The notes: generated from the sequence alone by a model not told the origin. Counted from the first letter of the stretch, positions 1-9,372 are shown. The stretch: 47,065 bases of DNA from Acinetobacter sp. ANC 4910 (GCF_004331035.1 NZ_SJNT01000019.1:1-47065); one strand, 5' to 3'. Numbers and translations are program-made.

Positions 1-345
1 GGTTTTGTTAATTATTTTTAAACTTATTCAAGACTTCTAGATTCTACCGCTTGGGCTAAATCCTTGTTTCTCAACAAGTTTTAATCAACATCACCGCCGA
101 TGGATGTGCATTCTACAGCATTTCTAATCCCTTGCAATACCCTTTTTAAATTATTTTGCACGTGTGTTGATTTTTTCAACAAAACAATGCAAAAAACTAG
201 TTTTTCATTCATTTTTTAATCATTTTCAAACGTAAATCGCATATTTATTTTCATTTCATGTGTTTTTTGCTTTTGCTGTGAGTACTTATATGTAGAAAAA
301 GCACAACATTAACGTTGTGCTTTTTCTATTTTGTCATTTAAAGAA
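1..345. other. Non-coding, AT-rich left margin
   Basis: No open reading frame with a credible start and ribosome binding site is visible. The stretch is AT-rich with T-runs and ends in the terminator hairpin at 294-327. It probably separates the ABC-F gene from an unseen gene beyond the left edge. Confidence 0.5.
294..327 (-). terminator. Rho-independent terminator of the ABC-F gene
   Basis: Perfect 14-bp inverted repeat AGAAAAAGCACAAC / GTTGTGCTTTTTCT with a 6-nt loop, about 20 bp past the minus-strand stop codon. The A/T flanks make it potentially bidirectional. Confidence 0.85.
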
Positions 346-2277
346 TTAAAATGCGCTTTCCAACGCTTCTAATTCCATCATCAAGGTTAGCATTTCTTCT
401 TCAATTTGCTCTAATTTTGCTTTCAACTGATTTTGTTCATCCATCAATTTCAGCAAATCGTCCTTACGGTTTGCTTCATATAGCGTAGGATCACCCAATA
501 AAACTTCAATTTCTGCTAAGCGTGGCTGAACTTTGGCAATCTGAACTTCATTTTTTTCAATATTTTTACGAATTGGACGACTGAGTTCACGTTGACGTGC
601 GGCTTCTTTACGTTGAGCCTCTTTGTCCAGTTTAGAAATAGTGGGTTTCACTTCAACTTGCGATTGAACTGGAGCCGATGGTTGTTGACCATTCTTCATC
701 ATGTCGATACGTGCTTGACGTAACCATTCAGCATAAGCCGTCAAGTCGCCATCAAATTCACGACTTTGCCCCGCATGAACCAAGATCAACTCATCACAGA
801 CGGAAGCAATGAGTTGGCGTTCATGCGAAACCAGAACCACTGCACCTTCAAAGTCTTGCAGTGCCATTGTCAGTGCATGACGCATATCTAAGTCTAAATG
901 GTTGGTGGGTTCGTCCAGAATTAATACGTTTGGACGTTGCCATACAATGAGTGCTAAAGCCAAACGCGCCCGTTCACCGCCAGAGAAACTTTCACTTGGC
1001 GTGTCCATACGTTCGCCACTGAAACCAAAGCTGCCCAAGAAAGAACGTAAACTTGCTTCACTAATTTTTTTGTCGGCAATACGCGCCAATTGCAACATTG
1101 GGCTGGCGTTACCATCCAAAGCATCCATTTGATGCTGAGCAAAATAACCAATATTCAGCAGTTCAGAATCTTTACGCGTCCCTTTTAATAGTTTTAAGTC
1201 GCCAACCAGTGATTTAATCAAGGTTGATTTACCTGCGCCATTCATTCCCAACAAACCAATTCGACTGGTCGGGGTAATTTGCAAATTAACATTGGTCACA
1301 ATTAGTTTGTCACCGTAACCAATATCGGCAGTTTCAAGTTCCAGTAAAGGTGAACTCATTTTCGATGGTTCACGGAAACTAAAGGTAAACGGCGTATCAA
1401 CATGGGCAGCAGAAAGTTCCTGCATACGTTCCAATTGTTTAATTCGGCTTTGCGCTTGTTTGGCTTTGGTGGCTTGTGCTTTAAAACGGTCAATATATTT
1501 TTGCAAATGTGCGCGTGTTTCTAATTGCTTTTCGTAAGCTTGTTGCTGTTGTGCTAAACGCTCACTACGGGTCCGTTCGAAAGTCGAGTAGTTACCTGTA
1601 TATAAAATGAGTTCTTGATTTTCGATATGTAAAATATGGTCGGTAATGGCATCTAAGAAATCACGGTCATGCGAAATAAGAACTAAAGTTCCTTCGTAGG
1701 CTTTCAACCAATCTTCTAACCACAGAATTGCATCTAAGTCTAAATGGTTGGTTGGTTCATCAAGTAATAATAAATCTGAACGACTCATGAGGGTACGCGC
1801 AAGGTTCAAACGCATACGCCAACCGCCCGAAAAACTTGAAACATCAAGTTGTGATTGATGTTCAAAGAAACCTAAACCGGCCATGAGTTGTGATGCTTTA
1901 GCCGCGGCTGAATAACCATGAATTTCATCAAAGCGTCCATATAAATGGCCAAGTTCATCATCACTTAAGCTTTCTGGATGGTCCAGTTTGTTCTGAATGT
2001 CCCAATATTCTTCGTCGCCTGATAAAACAAAATCAATGGCTTTCATGTCTAAAGCTTTGATTTCTTGTGCCATATGGGCAACGGTCCACACCGCAGGACG
2101 GGTTAAAGATCCCCCGTCAGATTCCATCCCCCCCAAGAGCGCAGAAAATAAGGTTGATTTACCAGCGCCATTTACGCCAGTTAAACCAATTTTCCAACCT
2201 GGATGCAATTGCATCGAGGCTTTTTGGAAGAGTACGCGTCCACCACGACGAATCGAAAGTTGGTCTAATTGGATCAT
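346..2277 (-). CDS. yheS: ABC-F family ATPase, YheS type
   Basis: Soluble twin-ATPase protein of the ABC-F family, whose members act on the ribosome and not in transport. No membrane segments are present. The first nucleotide-binding domain (about residues 1-240) has Walker A GVNGAGKST, signature FSGGWRMRL and Walker B LLLLDEPTNHLD. The second (about 310-530) has GMNGAGKST, SFSGGERARL and LILDEPTNHLD. They are joined by a charged linker rich in Q, K and R, and the C-terminal ~100 residues are a charged coiled coil. Length and linker resemble E. coli YheS. The ATG at 2277 is preferred over an upstream GTG at 2286, since MIQLDQLS matches the family start; no strong Shine-Dalgarno precedes either. 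Its exact ribosomal role cannot be read from sequence. Confidence 0.9.
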   Translation of the reverse strand: MIQLDQLSIRRGGRVLFQKASMQLHPGWKIGLTGVNGAGKSTLFSALLGGMESDGGSLTRPAVWTVAHMAQEIKALDMKAIDFVLSGDEEYWDIQNKLDHPESLSDDELGHLYGRFDEIHGYSAAAKASQLMAGLGFFEHQSQLDVSSFSGGWRMRLNLARTLMSRSDLLLLDEPTNHLDLDAILWLEDWLKAYEGTLVLISHDRDFLDAITDHILHIENQELILYTGNYSTFERTRSERLAQQQQAYEKQLETRAHLQKYIDRFKAQATKAKQAQSRIKQLERMQELSAAHVDTPFTFSFREPSKMSSPLLELETADIGYGDKLIVTNVNLQITPTSRIGLLGMNGAGKSTLIKSLVGDLKLLKGTRKDSELLNIGYFAQHQMDALDGNASPMLQLARIADKKISEASLRSFLGSFGFSGERMDTPSESFSGGERARLALALIVWQRPNVLILDEPTNHLDLDMRHALTMALQDFEGAVVLVSHERQLIASVCDELILVHAGQSREFDGDLTAYAEWLRQARIDMMKNGQQPSAPVQSQVEVKPTISKLDKEAQRKEAARQRELSRPIRKNIEKNEVQIAKVQPRLAEIEVLLGDPTLYEANRKDDLLKLMDEQNQLKAKLEQIEEEMLTLMMELEALESAF

Positions 2278-2376
2278 CACAAACACTGGCAGATAAAAAG
2301 TTAGCGCTATTCTAAAGGAAGTCGCTTAGAAAAGAAAAAGTACCAACCACAGATACACGGAAATGTTACTGGTCGG

Positions 2377-2398
2377 AAATAGAGTAAAAACTCTATTT
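2377..2398. promoter_or_regulatory. Palindromic operator candidate upstream of AdeT-like copy 1
   Basis: Perfect 9-bp inverted repeat AAATAGAGT / ACTCTATTT around a 4-nt A spacer, 64 bp before the start of the first AdeT-like gene. Nearly the same 22 bp recurs at 3589-3610 before the second copy, so it looks like a transcription-factor site rather than a terminator. Confidence 0.5.
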
Positions 2399-2461
2399 TG
2401 TCCAAAAAAAACATGTTTATATAAATTTGTTCCTGAAAAATCAAAAAATTGAGGTGAAATA

Positions 2462-3469
2462 ATGAAAAAAGCCTTTCTTGTCTTGTCTACAGCAACACTA
2501 TTCAATTTGTCCAATTTAGCGCATGCAAATATTAATGTTTGCGTTTTCGATTTGCTTGGCAAGTCAGGGGAATCTTATAAGTTTCTTGAAGAATGGGCAT
2601 TGGTCAGTAAAAACTGGGGTGCCAATATAGACCTAACCGCTTATAAAGATGAAGCCAAATTAGACCAAGACTTCAAAACTGGAAAATGTGACGGTTTTTA
2701 TATGACCTCTATGCGTGCCCGTAATTATAATAAATTTGCGGGTTCAATTGATGCGTTGGGTGGAGTACCCAATAACGCGATTGCACAGAAAGCCATTATT
2801 TATGTTTTGGACAAACGAAATCAGAAGCGCCTCATCACCAAATCAGGTAAAGAGACCTATGAAGTTGCAGGGATTGGTCAGATTGGCCCAGCCTATTTAT
2901 TTGTACGGGATAAATCAGTCAATAGCGTTGAAAAACTCAATGGTAAAAAAATTGCAGTGATGGAATTTGATCAGGCTCAAAAAATTATGGTGAAACGCGT
3001 TAATGCTGTTCCTGTGATGTCTGAAATTTCCAATTTTGTGAAAAAATTTAATCAGAATGAAGTCGATGTCGTGCCCGCACCGGCGTATGCCTTTAAACCA
3101 CTTGAGATTTATAAAGGGCTAGGCAATAACGGCGCCATGGTCAATTTTCCAGTATTGAATGTCACGGCAGACCTGATTATTCGACCAGAACAATTTCCAG
3201 AGGATTTTGCAGCCCAATCTCGGCAATGGTTTGTCCGCCAACTACCTAAAAATTTTGCCATGGTACAGCGCGTAGAAGCCACCATTCCAAGCAAATATCG
3301 CATGGAACTGGCTAAAGAAGACAAAGAAAAATATCAAAAATTGTTGCGTGACGCACGAATGGATCTGACGCAACAAGGCATCTATGACCCCACCATGATG
3401 ACGGTGCTGAAAAAAGCCAGATGTACCGTTGAGCGTACCAATTTTGAATGCTCCTTAGGTGGAGAATAA
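2462..3469 (+). CDS. AdeT/DUF6091-type putative periplasmic solute-binding protein, copy 1
   Basis: Exported protein of 335 residues. A signal peptide covers about residues 1-22 (cleavage after LAHA) and the mature part is a soluble alpha/beta protein with no further membrane segment. It belongs to the family labelled AdeT1/AdeT2 in Acinetobacter, often annotated as an RND efflux component in aminoglycoside resistance. Nothing in the sequence looks like an RND pump, adaptor or outer-membrane channel; a periplasmic binding-protein fold fits better. Conserved blocks shared with the next two genes are CVFDLLGKSGESY near the mature N-terminus, GKCDG near residue 80, and a C-terminal pair of cysteines (RC...FEC). 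GAGGTGA lies five bases before the ATG. Ligand unknown. Confidence 0.75.
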   Translation: MKKAFLVLSTATLFNLSNLAHANINVCVFDLLGKSGESYKFLEEWALVSKNWGANIDLTAYKDEAKLDQDFKTGKCDGFYMTSMRARNYNKFAGSIDALGGVPNNAIAQKAIIYVLDKRNQKRLITKSGKETYEVAGIGQIGPAYLFVRDKSVNSVEKLNGKKIAVMEFDQAQKIMVKRVNAVPVMSEISNFVKKFNQNEVDVVPAPAYAFKPLEIYKGLGNNGAMVNFPVLNVTADLIIRPEQFPEDFAAQSRQWFVRQLPKNFAMVQRVEATIPSKYRMELAKEDKEKYQKLLRDARMDLTQQGIYDPTMMTVLKKARCTVERTNFECSLGGE

Positions 3470-3588
3470 TCGGATGATAATTTTTCTACCCCAAAATCTT
3501 GATTTAATTGACTGATTTTAATCGAAACACCCTTTCGGATTGGACAATTTGACAGCAATTTTGCAGAGAATGTCATTTTTTTATTTAA

Positions 3589-3610
3589 AAATGGAGTAAA
3601 TACTCTATTT
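3589..3610. promoter_or_regulatory. Palindromic operator candidate upstream of AdeT-like copy 2
   Basis: AAATGGAGT then AAAT then ACTCTATTT: the same 22-bp element as 2377-2398 with two differences, centred on GAGTA-AA-TACTC. It sits 79 bp before the copy 2 start. No equivalent is visible before copy 3. Confidence 0.5.
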
Positions 3611-3688
3611 CGAAATGCAAAACTTGCTTAATATTGTCTGCGTGTAAGGACACTTAGAACAATAACCAATCTGAAAAGGATGAACACA

Positions 3689-4699
3689 ATGAAAAAAGTC
3701 ATGTTCGGTTTAGCTGCCATTACTGCTGTTGGTCTCTCTACGACTGCACAAGCAGCCAAAGTGGATATCTGTGTTTTCGATTTGCTTGGTAAGTCAGGTG
3801 AATCTTATCAAATGGCGCAAGAGTGGGCATTAGCAGCAAAAAGCTGGGGTGCAGAAATCAACCTGATTCCACGACAAGATGAAGCTGTCGCAGATAACGA
3901 CTTTAAAGCAAGTAAATGTGACGGCGTTTTTATGACTGCAATGCGCGCACGCCAATACAATAAATTTGCAGGTTCAATTGATGCCTTAGGCGGTGCGCCA
4001 AGCAATGCCATTGCACAAAAAGCCATTAGCTTTGCCTTAGACCAGCGTAATGCCAATAAAATGGTCACCACATTGAGCGGCAAAAAATATGAAGTAGCAG
4101 GTATTGCACCCCTTGGTTCTGCCTTTATTTTTGTCCGTGATAAAAGTATCAATTCCATCGAAAAGGCTGCGGGGAAAAAATTTGCAGTCTTGGGCTATGA
4201 CCAAGCACAAAAAATCATGGTGCAGCGTGTTGGTGCCCAAGCAGTCATTTCGGATGTTTCAAATTTCGTGGCTAAATTTAATAATGGTCAAGTCGACATG
4301 GTGGGTGCCCCTGCCTATGCGTATAAACCTCTCGAAATTTATAAAGGCTTAGGCAGCAATGGTGCAATGTTTAACTTTCCTGTACTACAAGTCACTGCCG
4401 ATTTTGTGATTCGCCCTGAGCAATTCCCTGCCGGTTTTGGACAAAAATCCCGAGATTGGTTTGTGAAGAATTTGCCGAAAAGCTTCTCGATGATTAATCG
4501 TCTTGAAGCGGGTATCCCTGCCAAATACCGCATGAATTTAACTGCAGATGATAAAATTAAATACCAGAAAATGTTACGTGATGGCCGTATCGATCTCACC
4601 AAGCAAGGCATTTATGATTCAGGCATGATGAGTGTCTTGAAAAAGGCACGTTGCTCTGTCGATAAAGCCAATTTCGAATGTTCTATGGCGGGTGAATAA
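3689..4699 (+). CDS. AdeT/DUF6091-type putative periplasmic solute-binding protein, copy 2
   Basis: Second of three tandem paralogues, 336 residues from the ATG at 3689. That start is chosen because AAGGA (3676-3680) lies 8 bases before it; the ATG at 3680 overlaps the ribosome binding site. The signal peptide ends near TTAQA. The mature protein carries the same CVFDLLGKSGESY block, KCDG motif, AGSIDALGG block and C-terminal cysteine pair as copy 1, to which it is closer than to copy 3. The near-identical DNA over the first block points to duplication. It has its own upstream palindrome and a downstream terminator, so it can be a separate transcription unit. The substrate is unknown and the RND label common in this family is not supported by the sequence. 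Confidence 0.75.
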   Translation: MKKVMFGLAAITAVGLSTTAQAAKVDICVFDLLGKSGESYQMAQEWALAAKSWGAEINLIPRQDEAVADNDFKASKCDGVFMTAMRARQYNKFAGSIDALGGAPSNAIAQKAISFALDQRNANKMVTTLSGKKYEVAGIAPLGSAFIFVRDKSINSIEKAAGKKFAVLGYDQAQKIMVQRVGAQAVISDVSNFVAKFNNGQVDMVGAPAYAYKPLEIYKGLGSNGAMFNFPVLQVTADFVIRPEQFPAGFGQKSRDWFVKNLPKSFSMINRLEAGIPAKYRMNLTADDKIKYQKMLRDGRIDLTKQGIYDSGMMSVLKKARCSVDKANFECSMAGE

Positions 4700-4719
4700 A
4701 CCATAAATCAATAACTAAG

Positions 4720-4744
4720 GCCTAGATTATTCTAGGCTTTTTTA
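4720..4744 (+). terminator. Terminator after AdeT-like copy 2
   Basis: Stem GCCTAGA / TCTAGGC with loop TTAT followed by a run of seven T, 20 bp past the stop codon. Confidence 0.85.
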
Positions 4745-4886
4745 TTTAAGTTTTTGTCTAAAGTGCCAATGTTCAAGGATAAAAACCCGCTAATCTTAAG
4801 CTCAGGTAAACGCTTGTCTTTACCGCTTAAAATGATGAAAAACATCATTCCAACAATACAAAAAGAATGGAATAAGGACAATTCAC

Positions 4887-5897
4887 ATGATGAAACGATC
4901 ATCAATGCAACTTTTGATGGGGCTTGGGCTATCTGTAAGCACCAGTTTTGTTCAAGCCAAACAAGTGGTGTGTGTATTTGATTTCGTTGGTAAAAGTGGC
5001 GATGTCTATGCCCTAATGAAAGATTATCAATTGGCAGCTAAAAATTGGGGCGCCGATATTGAACTACGAGTGGCTCAGAACGAGGCGGTGATTGCCGAAG
5101 ATTTTAAGGCGGGAAAATGTGATGGCATTAGTGTGACTGGCATGCGAGGGCGTCAATTTAATGATTTTACTGGCTCACTGGATGCCATTGGAGCTATTCC
5201 CAATCTAAAATTAGCCGTTAAAGTCATGCAAGGTTTAGCCAATCCTACTTTTAGCAAATATATGGTGAAAGGCAAATATGAAATTGCAGGCGTCATTCCT
5301 GTCGGAGATGCCTATCTGCTGGTGAATGATCGTAGTATCAATACTGTTGCTAAAGCCGCAGGCAAAAAGATTGCTGTGTTGGACTATGATCAAGCGCAAA
5401 AAATCATGGTGCAACAAGTTGGCGCCCAAGCCGTTAGTTCCGATGTCACCAATTTTGGCAGCAAATTTAACAATGGTCAGGTTGATATTATTGGGGCGCC
5501 TGCCGCTGCGTTTAAAGCACTAGAATTACATAAAGGTTTGGGCAGCAAAGGGGCGATTGTGAATTACCCAATTTTACAAGTCACAGGCAATATCATTATT
5601 CGTCCCGACCGTTTCCCTAAAGGCTATGGTCAGCAATCGCGTGAATGGGTCAAATCACAACTTCCACGTGCTTTTGGCATTTTAGGTAAAATGAAAGCCG
5701 ACATTCCAAGCAAATACTGGATGGACGTGCCTGCCCCCGATAAACCTGGCTATCAAAAAATGATGCGTGATGCGCGAATTAATTTGACTCAGCAAGGGGT
5801 GTATGACAAACGGATGATGAAACTGCTCTGGCAGTTCCGCTGTAAAGAAGATGCCAAAAATTTTGAATGTGGTTTGCAAGATGAAAACTACAAATAA
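4887..5897 (+). CDS. AdeT/DUF6091-type putative periplasmic solute-binding protein, copy 3
   Basis: Third and most divergent paralogue, 336 residues. AAGGA at 4874-4878 precedes the ATG by 8 bases. A signal peptide ends near SFVQA. The first conserved block reads CVFDFVGKSGDVY in place of CVFDLLGKSGESY; GKCDG, the AQKIMVQQVGAQA block and the C-terminal cysteine pair (FRC...FEC) are retained. It lies beyond a terminator and lacks the palindrome of copies 1 and 2, so it is probably controlled separately. Sequence divergence with retained cysteines suggests the same fold with a different ligand preference; this is inference. Confidence 0.75.
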   Translation: MMKRSSMQLLMGLGLSVSTSFVQAKQVVCVFDFVGKSGDVYALMKDYQLAAKNWGADIELRVAQNEAVIAEDFKAGKCDGISVTGMRGRQFNDFTGSLDAIGAIPNLKLAVKVMQGLANPTFSKYMVKGKYEIAGVIPVGDAYLLVNDRSINTVAKAAGKKIAVLDYDQAQKIMVQQVGAQAVSSDVTNFGSKFNNGQVDIIGAPAAAFKALELHKGLGSKGAIVNYPILQVTGNIIIRPDRFPKGYGQQSREWVKSQLPRAFGILGKMKADIPSKYWMDVPAPDKPGYQKMMRDARINLTQQGVYDKRMMKLLWQFRCKEDAKNFECGLQDENYK

Positions 5898-5939
5898 TCT
5901 TGATAAAATTACTCTGATTTGACTTTTAATCTTCAAATA

Positions 5940-5966
5940 TTGACCATATATTGAGTATGCTATACT
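5940..5966 (+). promoter_or_regulatory. Promoter for erpA
   Basis: TTGACC (5940-5945) and TATACT (5961-5966) with a 15-bp spacer; TGC directly before the -10 makes it an extended -10 promoter, about 58 bp upstream of the erpA start. Confidence 0.55.
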
Positions 5967-6023
5967 AGAGATATGGTCTTTTTCATTTTTAAAAGACCCA
6001 TGAACCGAACAGAGGAATCCATC

Positions 6024-6359
6024 ATGACAGCTCCAACGCTTGTGTTGACCGACAGTGCTGCAAATAAAGTACGCCAATTGCGCGATAGTGAAGGCAACCA
6101 AGATTTAATGTTACGTGTCTATGTAACAGGCGGGGGTTGTTCAGGCTTTTCTTATGGCTTTAACTTTGCCGACAATATGAATGAAGATGATGCCGAATTC
6201 ATCAATGGTGATGTGAAAATGTTGGTCGACTCTCTTAGCTATCAATATTTAATCGGTTCTGTGGTTGATTATGTTGAAGGTCTAGAAGGTTCACGCTTTA
6301 TTGTACAAAATCCAAATGCAACCACGACCTGTGGCTGTGGCTCATCTTTCTCGATTTAA
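6024..6359 (+). CDS. erpA: A-type iron-sulfur cluster carrier ErpA
   Basis: Carries Fe-S clusters from the assembly scaffold to apo-enzymes in the cytoplasm. The 111-residue product shows the three cluster-binding cysteines of the IscA/ErpA family: one in [11 protein letters not shown] (about residue 38) and two in CGCGSSFSI at the very C-terminus. ErpA rather than IscA is favoured by the internal ...[19 protein letters not shown] segment. The ATG at 6024 is chosen because AGAGGA (6011-6016) is correctly spaced; the in-frame ATGs at 5973 and 6000 would add a non-family extension. It is a single gene between its own promoter and a terminator, away from any isc operon. Confidence 0.9.
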   Translation: MTAPTLVLTDSAANKVRQLRDSEGNQDLMLRVYVTGGGCSGFSYGFNFADNMNEDDAEFINGDVKMLVDSLSYQYLIGSVVDYVEGLEGSRFIVQNPNATTTCGCGSSFSI

Positions 6360-6375
6360 GTTGATCACAGATGTA

Positions 6376-6406
6376 AAAAAAACCTCCAAATTCAGGAGGT
6401 TTTTTT
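6376..6406. terminator. Terminator between erpA and anmK (bidirectional)
   Basis: Stem CCTCC / GGAGG extended by A7 on one side and T7 on the other, 7-nt loop. It lies between two converging genes and can serve both. Confidence 0.85.
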
Positions 6407-6425
6407 ATCGATGTCTTCTCGACAT

Positions 6426-7556
6426 TTAAACTGCAGTTATGCTGCCTAGAATACGATAACCTTCAGCGCCAGTCACCGCAGGTAAATTACCACTTAAATG
6501 CTCAACAAAACGCTTCGCTAACCAAGCAAAAGCTGTGGCTTCAACCCAAGTCGGACTTAAACCCAAATCTGCGGTACTTTGCACCGTCCATTGGTGCTTG
6601 CGTAAACGCCAGCGTAATTGTTCCAAAAGTTGTGAATTATACGCTCCACCACCACAGACATAGACCTCGCCCGTGTCCATACCTGAACGATAGATGGCTT
6701 TTTTAATGGCGCGTGTAGTCAGTTTTAATAAGGTGGCTTGGATATTTTCAGGGTTATCTTCCAATTCATCATACGCCAGCTCATCATTGCGCCAATCCAT
6801 GATCTGGTCATCCAACCAATCCAAATTAAAATCTTCACGCCCCGTACTTTTAGGCGGCTCTTTGGCAAAAAAGTCATGCGCCTGTAAACGCTCTAACAAA
6901 CTGCGAATTGGCTGACCATAAGCGGCCCAGTTACCATTTTCATCATACGGTTGTCCTGTATAACGATGGCACCATGCATCCATCAGAATATTGGCAGGTC
7001 CAGTATCAAAACCCGAAACCAGCTCTGGTGCACCCGCAGGTAAAAGACTGACATTGGCAATGCCACCTAAATTCAGAATCACACGGTGAATACTTTCATG
7101 CTGAAATAAGGCCTGATGAAAAGCTGGTACCAAGGGTGCACCCTGCCCACCTGCCGCCATATCACGACGGCGGAAATCAGAGACTACAGGGATTTGAGTG
7201 ATTTCAGTAATGATATTGGGATCGCCAATTTGCAAAGTAAAACCATGCTCAGGACGATGACGAATGGTCTGCCCATGCGAACCAATGGCTTTAATTTGGC
7301 TGCGGTCGAGCTGATGCTGTTCAATCAGTGTATTGATGCCTTCACCAATCATTTTTGCCAAAGCCACATCTGCCTTGCCCATACGATCAATTTCGTTATC
7401 ATCAGGCAAAGTAAGTGCCATGAGTTCATTTCGTAAATCGGGGTCAAACGCTAAAGTGAGCGTGGCATGCAACTGCAATGGGTCGAATGAAGCGGCTACA
7501 ATATCTACCCCATCCATGCTGGTGCCAGTCATTACCCCAATATAGATTGCTGTCAT
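6426..7556 (-). CDS. anmK: Anhydro-N-acetylmuramic acid kinase
   Basis: Cytoplasmic ATP-dependent enzyme that opens and phosphorylates 1,6-anhydro-MurNAc from recycled peptidoglycan to give MurNAc-6-phosphate. The 376-residue product has the family ATP-site motif GVMTGTSMDGVD at the N-terminus, GSHGQTIRH near residue 90, and GFDTGPANILMD near 180, with VCGGGAYN in the C-terminal lobe. The ATG at 7556 (MTAIYIGV) is preferred to the upstream one at 7607, which adds 17 residues foreign to the family and runs into the tyrS promoter region. It is divergent from tyrS. It complements mpl at 31.6-33 kb, another cell-wall recycling enzyme. Confidence 0.93.
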   Translation of the reverse strand: MTAIYIGVMTGTSMDGVDIVAASFDPLQLHATLTLAFDPDLRNELMALTLPDDNEIDRMGKADVALAKMIGEGINTLIEQHQLDRSQIKAIGSHGQTIRHRPEHGFTLQIGDPNIITEITQIPVVSDFRRRDMAAGGQGAPLVPAFHQALFQHESIHRVILNLGGIANVSLLPAGAPELVSGFDTGPANILMDAWCHRYTGQPYDENGNWAAYGQPIRSLLERLQAHDFFAKEPPKSTGREDFNLDWLDDQIMDWRNDELAYDELEDNPENIQATLLKLTTRAIKKAIYRSGMDTGEVYVCGGGAYNSQLLEQLRWRLRKHQWTVQSTADLGLSPTWVEATAFAWLAKRFVEHLSGNLPAVTGAEGYRILGSITAV

Positions 7557-7637
7557 GATTATTCTAAAGCCTGCAATGTGCTGAAAAAGTGTTAGTATAT
7601 CGCACAAATTGAATAACTGATGTGTTTGGGTTTTGTG

Positions 7638-8852
7638 ATGTCAAATTTCCTGCCGGCTGAAGAACAACTTGCCCTCATTCAACGAGGCACTCATGAAATT
7701 ATCTCTGAAGAGGATCTGTTAAAGAAACTCAAAGAGAATCGTCCTCTAAAAATTAAAGCGGGCTTCGACCCGACTGCACCTGACTTACACTTAGGTCATA
7801 CCGTTTTAATTAATAAACTAAAAACTTTCCAAGACTTAGGTCATGATGTCACGTTTTTGATTGGTGACTATACCGCGATGATCGGTGACCCAACAGGTAA
7901 AAGTGCGACTCGCCCACCGTTGTCACGTGAACAAGTACTGGAAAATGCTAAGACTTATCAAGAACAAGTGTTTAAAATTCTTGATCCAAATAAAACCAAA
8001 GTGCGTTTTAACTCGGAATGGTTTGCCACCAAAACTGCAGCTGATTTAATTCAGTTGGCTTCACAGCAAACGGTTGCCCGAATGTTAGAACGTGATGATT
8101 TCACCAAGCGTTATAACAATCAGCAACCGATTGCGATTCATGAGTTCTTGTATCCATTGGTTCAAGGCTATGACTCTATTGCACTTGAGGCAGATGTAGA
8201 ACTCGGTGGTACGGATCAAACCTTTAACTTATTGATGGGACGTACGCTGCAAGGTCGTTATAACCAAGAAGCACAGGTCTGTATTACGGTGCCAATTCTT
8301 GAAGGTTTAGACGGCGTCAACAAAATGTCTAAATCTTTAGGCAATTACATTGGGGTATTTGATACGCCTGGCGCAATGTACCAAAAAGTGCTTTCCATGC
8401 CAGATGCTTTGATTGAACGTTATTTTGATCTTCTGAGTTTTAAATCGATTGAAGAAATCAAAGTCTTGCTCAAAGAAGTCGAAGATGGTCGTAATCCACA
8501 AGAAGTGAAGAAGATTCTGGCACTTGAATTGGTTGAGCGTTTCCACGGCGCGGAAGCTGCTGCCAATGCACATAAAGGTGCAGGGAACATCATTACTGAA
8601 GGTGAATTACCAGAAGGGACACCTGAAATCACGATTTCACGTGCCGAGTTTGGTGGTGAAATGTTTATTGCCTCGATTGTACGCGCTGCGGGTTTAACCA
8701 AAAATGCGGCTGCTGCCAAAGATGCTGTTTCACGTGGAGCCGTTAAAGTCGATTGGAATGTGGTCGATGCTGGCTTCTCCGTCAAAGAAAATATCACGGT
8801 GATTGTTCAAGCCGGTAAAAAAGCCATTGCGAAAGTAACTTTTACCGACTGA
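7638..8852 (+). CDS. tyrS: Tyrosyl-tRNA synthetase
   Basis: Class I aminoacyl-tRNA synthetase charging tRNA-Tyr. The 404-residue protein has the HIGH-type motif HLGH in [10 protein letters not shown] (about residue 45), tyrosine/specificity motif [13 protein letters not shown] (about 195), the KMSKS loop (about 230) and a C-terminal S4-like RNA-binding domain (about 340-404). The [14 protein letters not shown] form fits the second TyrS subtype used by Pseudomonas and Acinetobacter rather than the E. coli form. The ATG at 7638 is chosen over the 7620 ATG, whose six extra residues are not family-like. A terminator follows. Confidence 0.95.
   Translation: MSNFLPAEEQLALIQRGTHEIISEEDLLKKLKENRPLKIKAGFDPTAPDLHLGHTVLINKLKTFQDLGHDVTFLIGDYTAMIGDPTGKSATRPPLSREQVLENAKTYQEQVFKILDPNKTKVRFNSEWFATKTAADLIQLASQQTVARMLERDDFTKRYNNQQPIAIHEFLYPLVQGYDSIALEADVELGGTDQTFNLLMGRTLQGRYNQEAQVCITVPILEGLDGVNKMSKSLGNYIGVFDTPGAMYQKVLSMPDALIERYFDLLSFKSIEEIKVLLKEVEDGRNPQEVKKILALELVERFHGAEAAANAHKGAGNIITEGELPEGTPEITISRAEFGGEMFIASIVRAAGLTKNAAAAKDAVSRGAVKVDWNVVDAGFSVKENITVIVQAGKKAIAKVTFTD
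8726..8741. promoter_or_regulatory. Weak parS-like palindrome inside tyrS
   Basis: TGTTTCACGTGGAGCC matches 14 of 16 positions of TGTTTCACGTGGAACA. It is in coding sequence and could be chance; listed because stronger sites occur at 11951, 12584 and 24407. Confidence 0.25.
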
Positions 8853-8865
8853 TCCCAATCTAGCC

Positions 8866-8894
8866 AAAAGCAGGTCACTTGACCTGCTTTTTTT
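8866..8894 (+). terminator. Terminator of tyrS
   Basis: Stem AAAAGCAGGTC / GACCTGCTTTT, loop ACTT, then further T residues; 14 bp after the stop codon. Confidence 0.88.
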
Positions 8895-8926
8895 ATGCTG
8901 AAAATTAAATTGCTGAAGTAATTCGA

Positions 8927-9280
8927 TCATTTTATTTTTAAAAAGCGAAGCTCTGTGATTTGCCATGCATCAGACAAATAGTGCCATGTTTCTTGAACCA
9001 TCTGTTCAGGCTGCACCAAATACAACAAAATTCGGCATTCAGTTTGTGTAGAGTTAAACTCAAACATTTCAGTTTGAATGTCTAAATGACGTGGTTTCCA
9101 AACACCATTTTGGACCGCATGCTGAATACATGCATAACGACTCAGATTACTTTCAACCTTAGCCTGTGCTTCATATACTACTTTGAATTCTGCATGTTCG
9201 TATAACATCAGCTCTTGAACTTGTCCCGTATAAAAAGCATTGAGCCAATGATCACGACACTGTTCCAAACTTAAATCCAT
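8927..9280 (-). CDS. Small conserved-looking protein, unknown (possible NTF2-like fold)
   Basis: A 117-residue soluble protein with no signal peptide or membrane segment. It begins with a predicted amphipathic helix (SLEQCRDHWLNAFYTGQ), continues with alternating strands, and ends ETWHYLSDAWQITELRFLKIK. This helix-then-curved-sheet layout with a Trp-rich last pair of strands resembles NTF2/SnoaL-like domains, but this is a visual impression only. It lies between converging tyrS and gyrB on the minus strand. Codon use looks like the neighbours, which supports a real gene. Function unknown. Confidence 0.6.
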   Translation of the reverse strand: MDLSLEQCRDHWLNAFYTGQVQELMLYEHAEFKVVYEAQAKVESNLSRYACIQHAVQNGVWKPRHLDIQTEMFEFNSTQTECRILLYLVQPEQMVQETWHYLSDAWQITELRFLKIK

Positions 9281-9372
9281 ATGCTTTTCACTCAGTTATT
9301 TTTAGTCAGCATGCCAGAACAATACGACAGTTTAATAACCATCACTAAAAAACAACAAAGTCCATGTAATAA

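Noticed and set aside
902..1132. Reading frames antisense to the ABC-F, dnaK, gyrB and other long genes
   Set aside because: They overlap strongly supported genes on the opposite strand and lack ribosome binding sites and family features.
2462..5897. RND efflux pump assignment for the AdeT-like genes
   Set aside because: The proteins are about 336 residues with only a signal peptide; there are no transmembrane helices or adaptor/channel motifs of RND systems.
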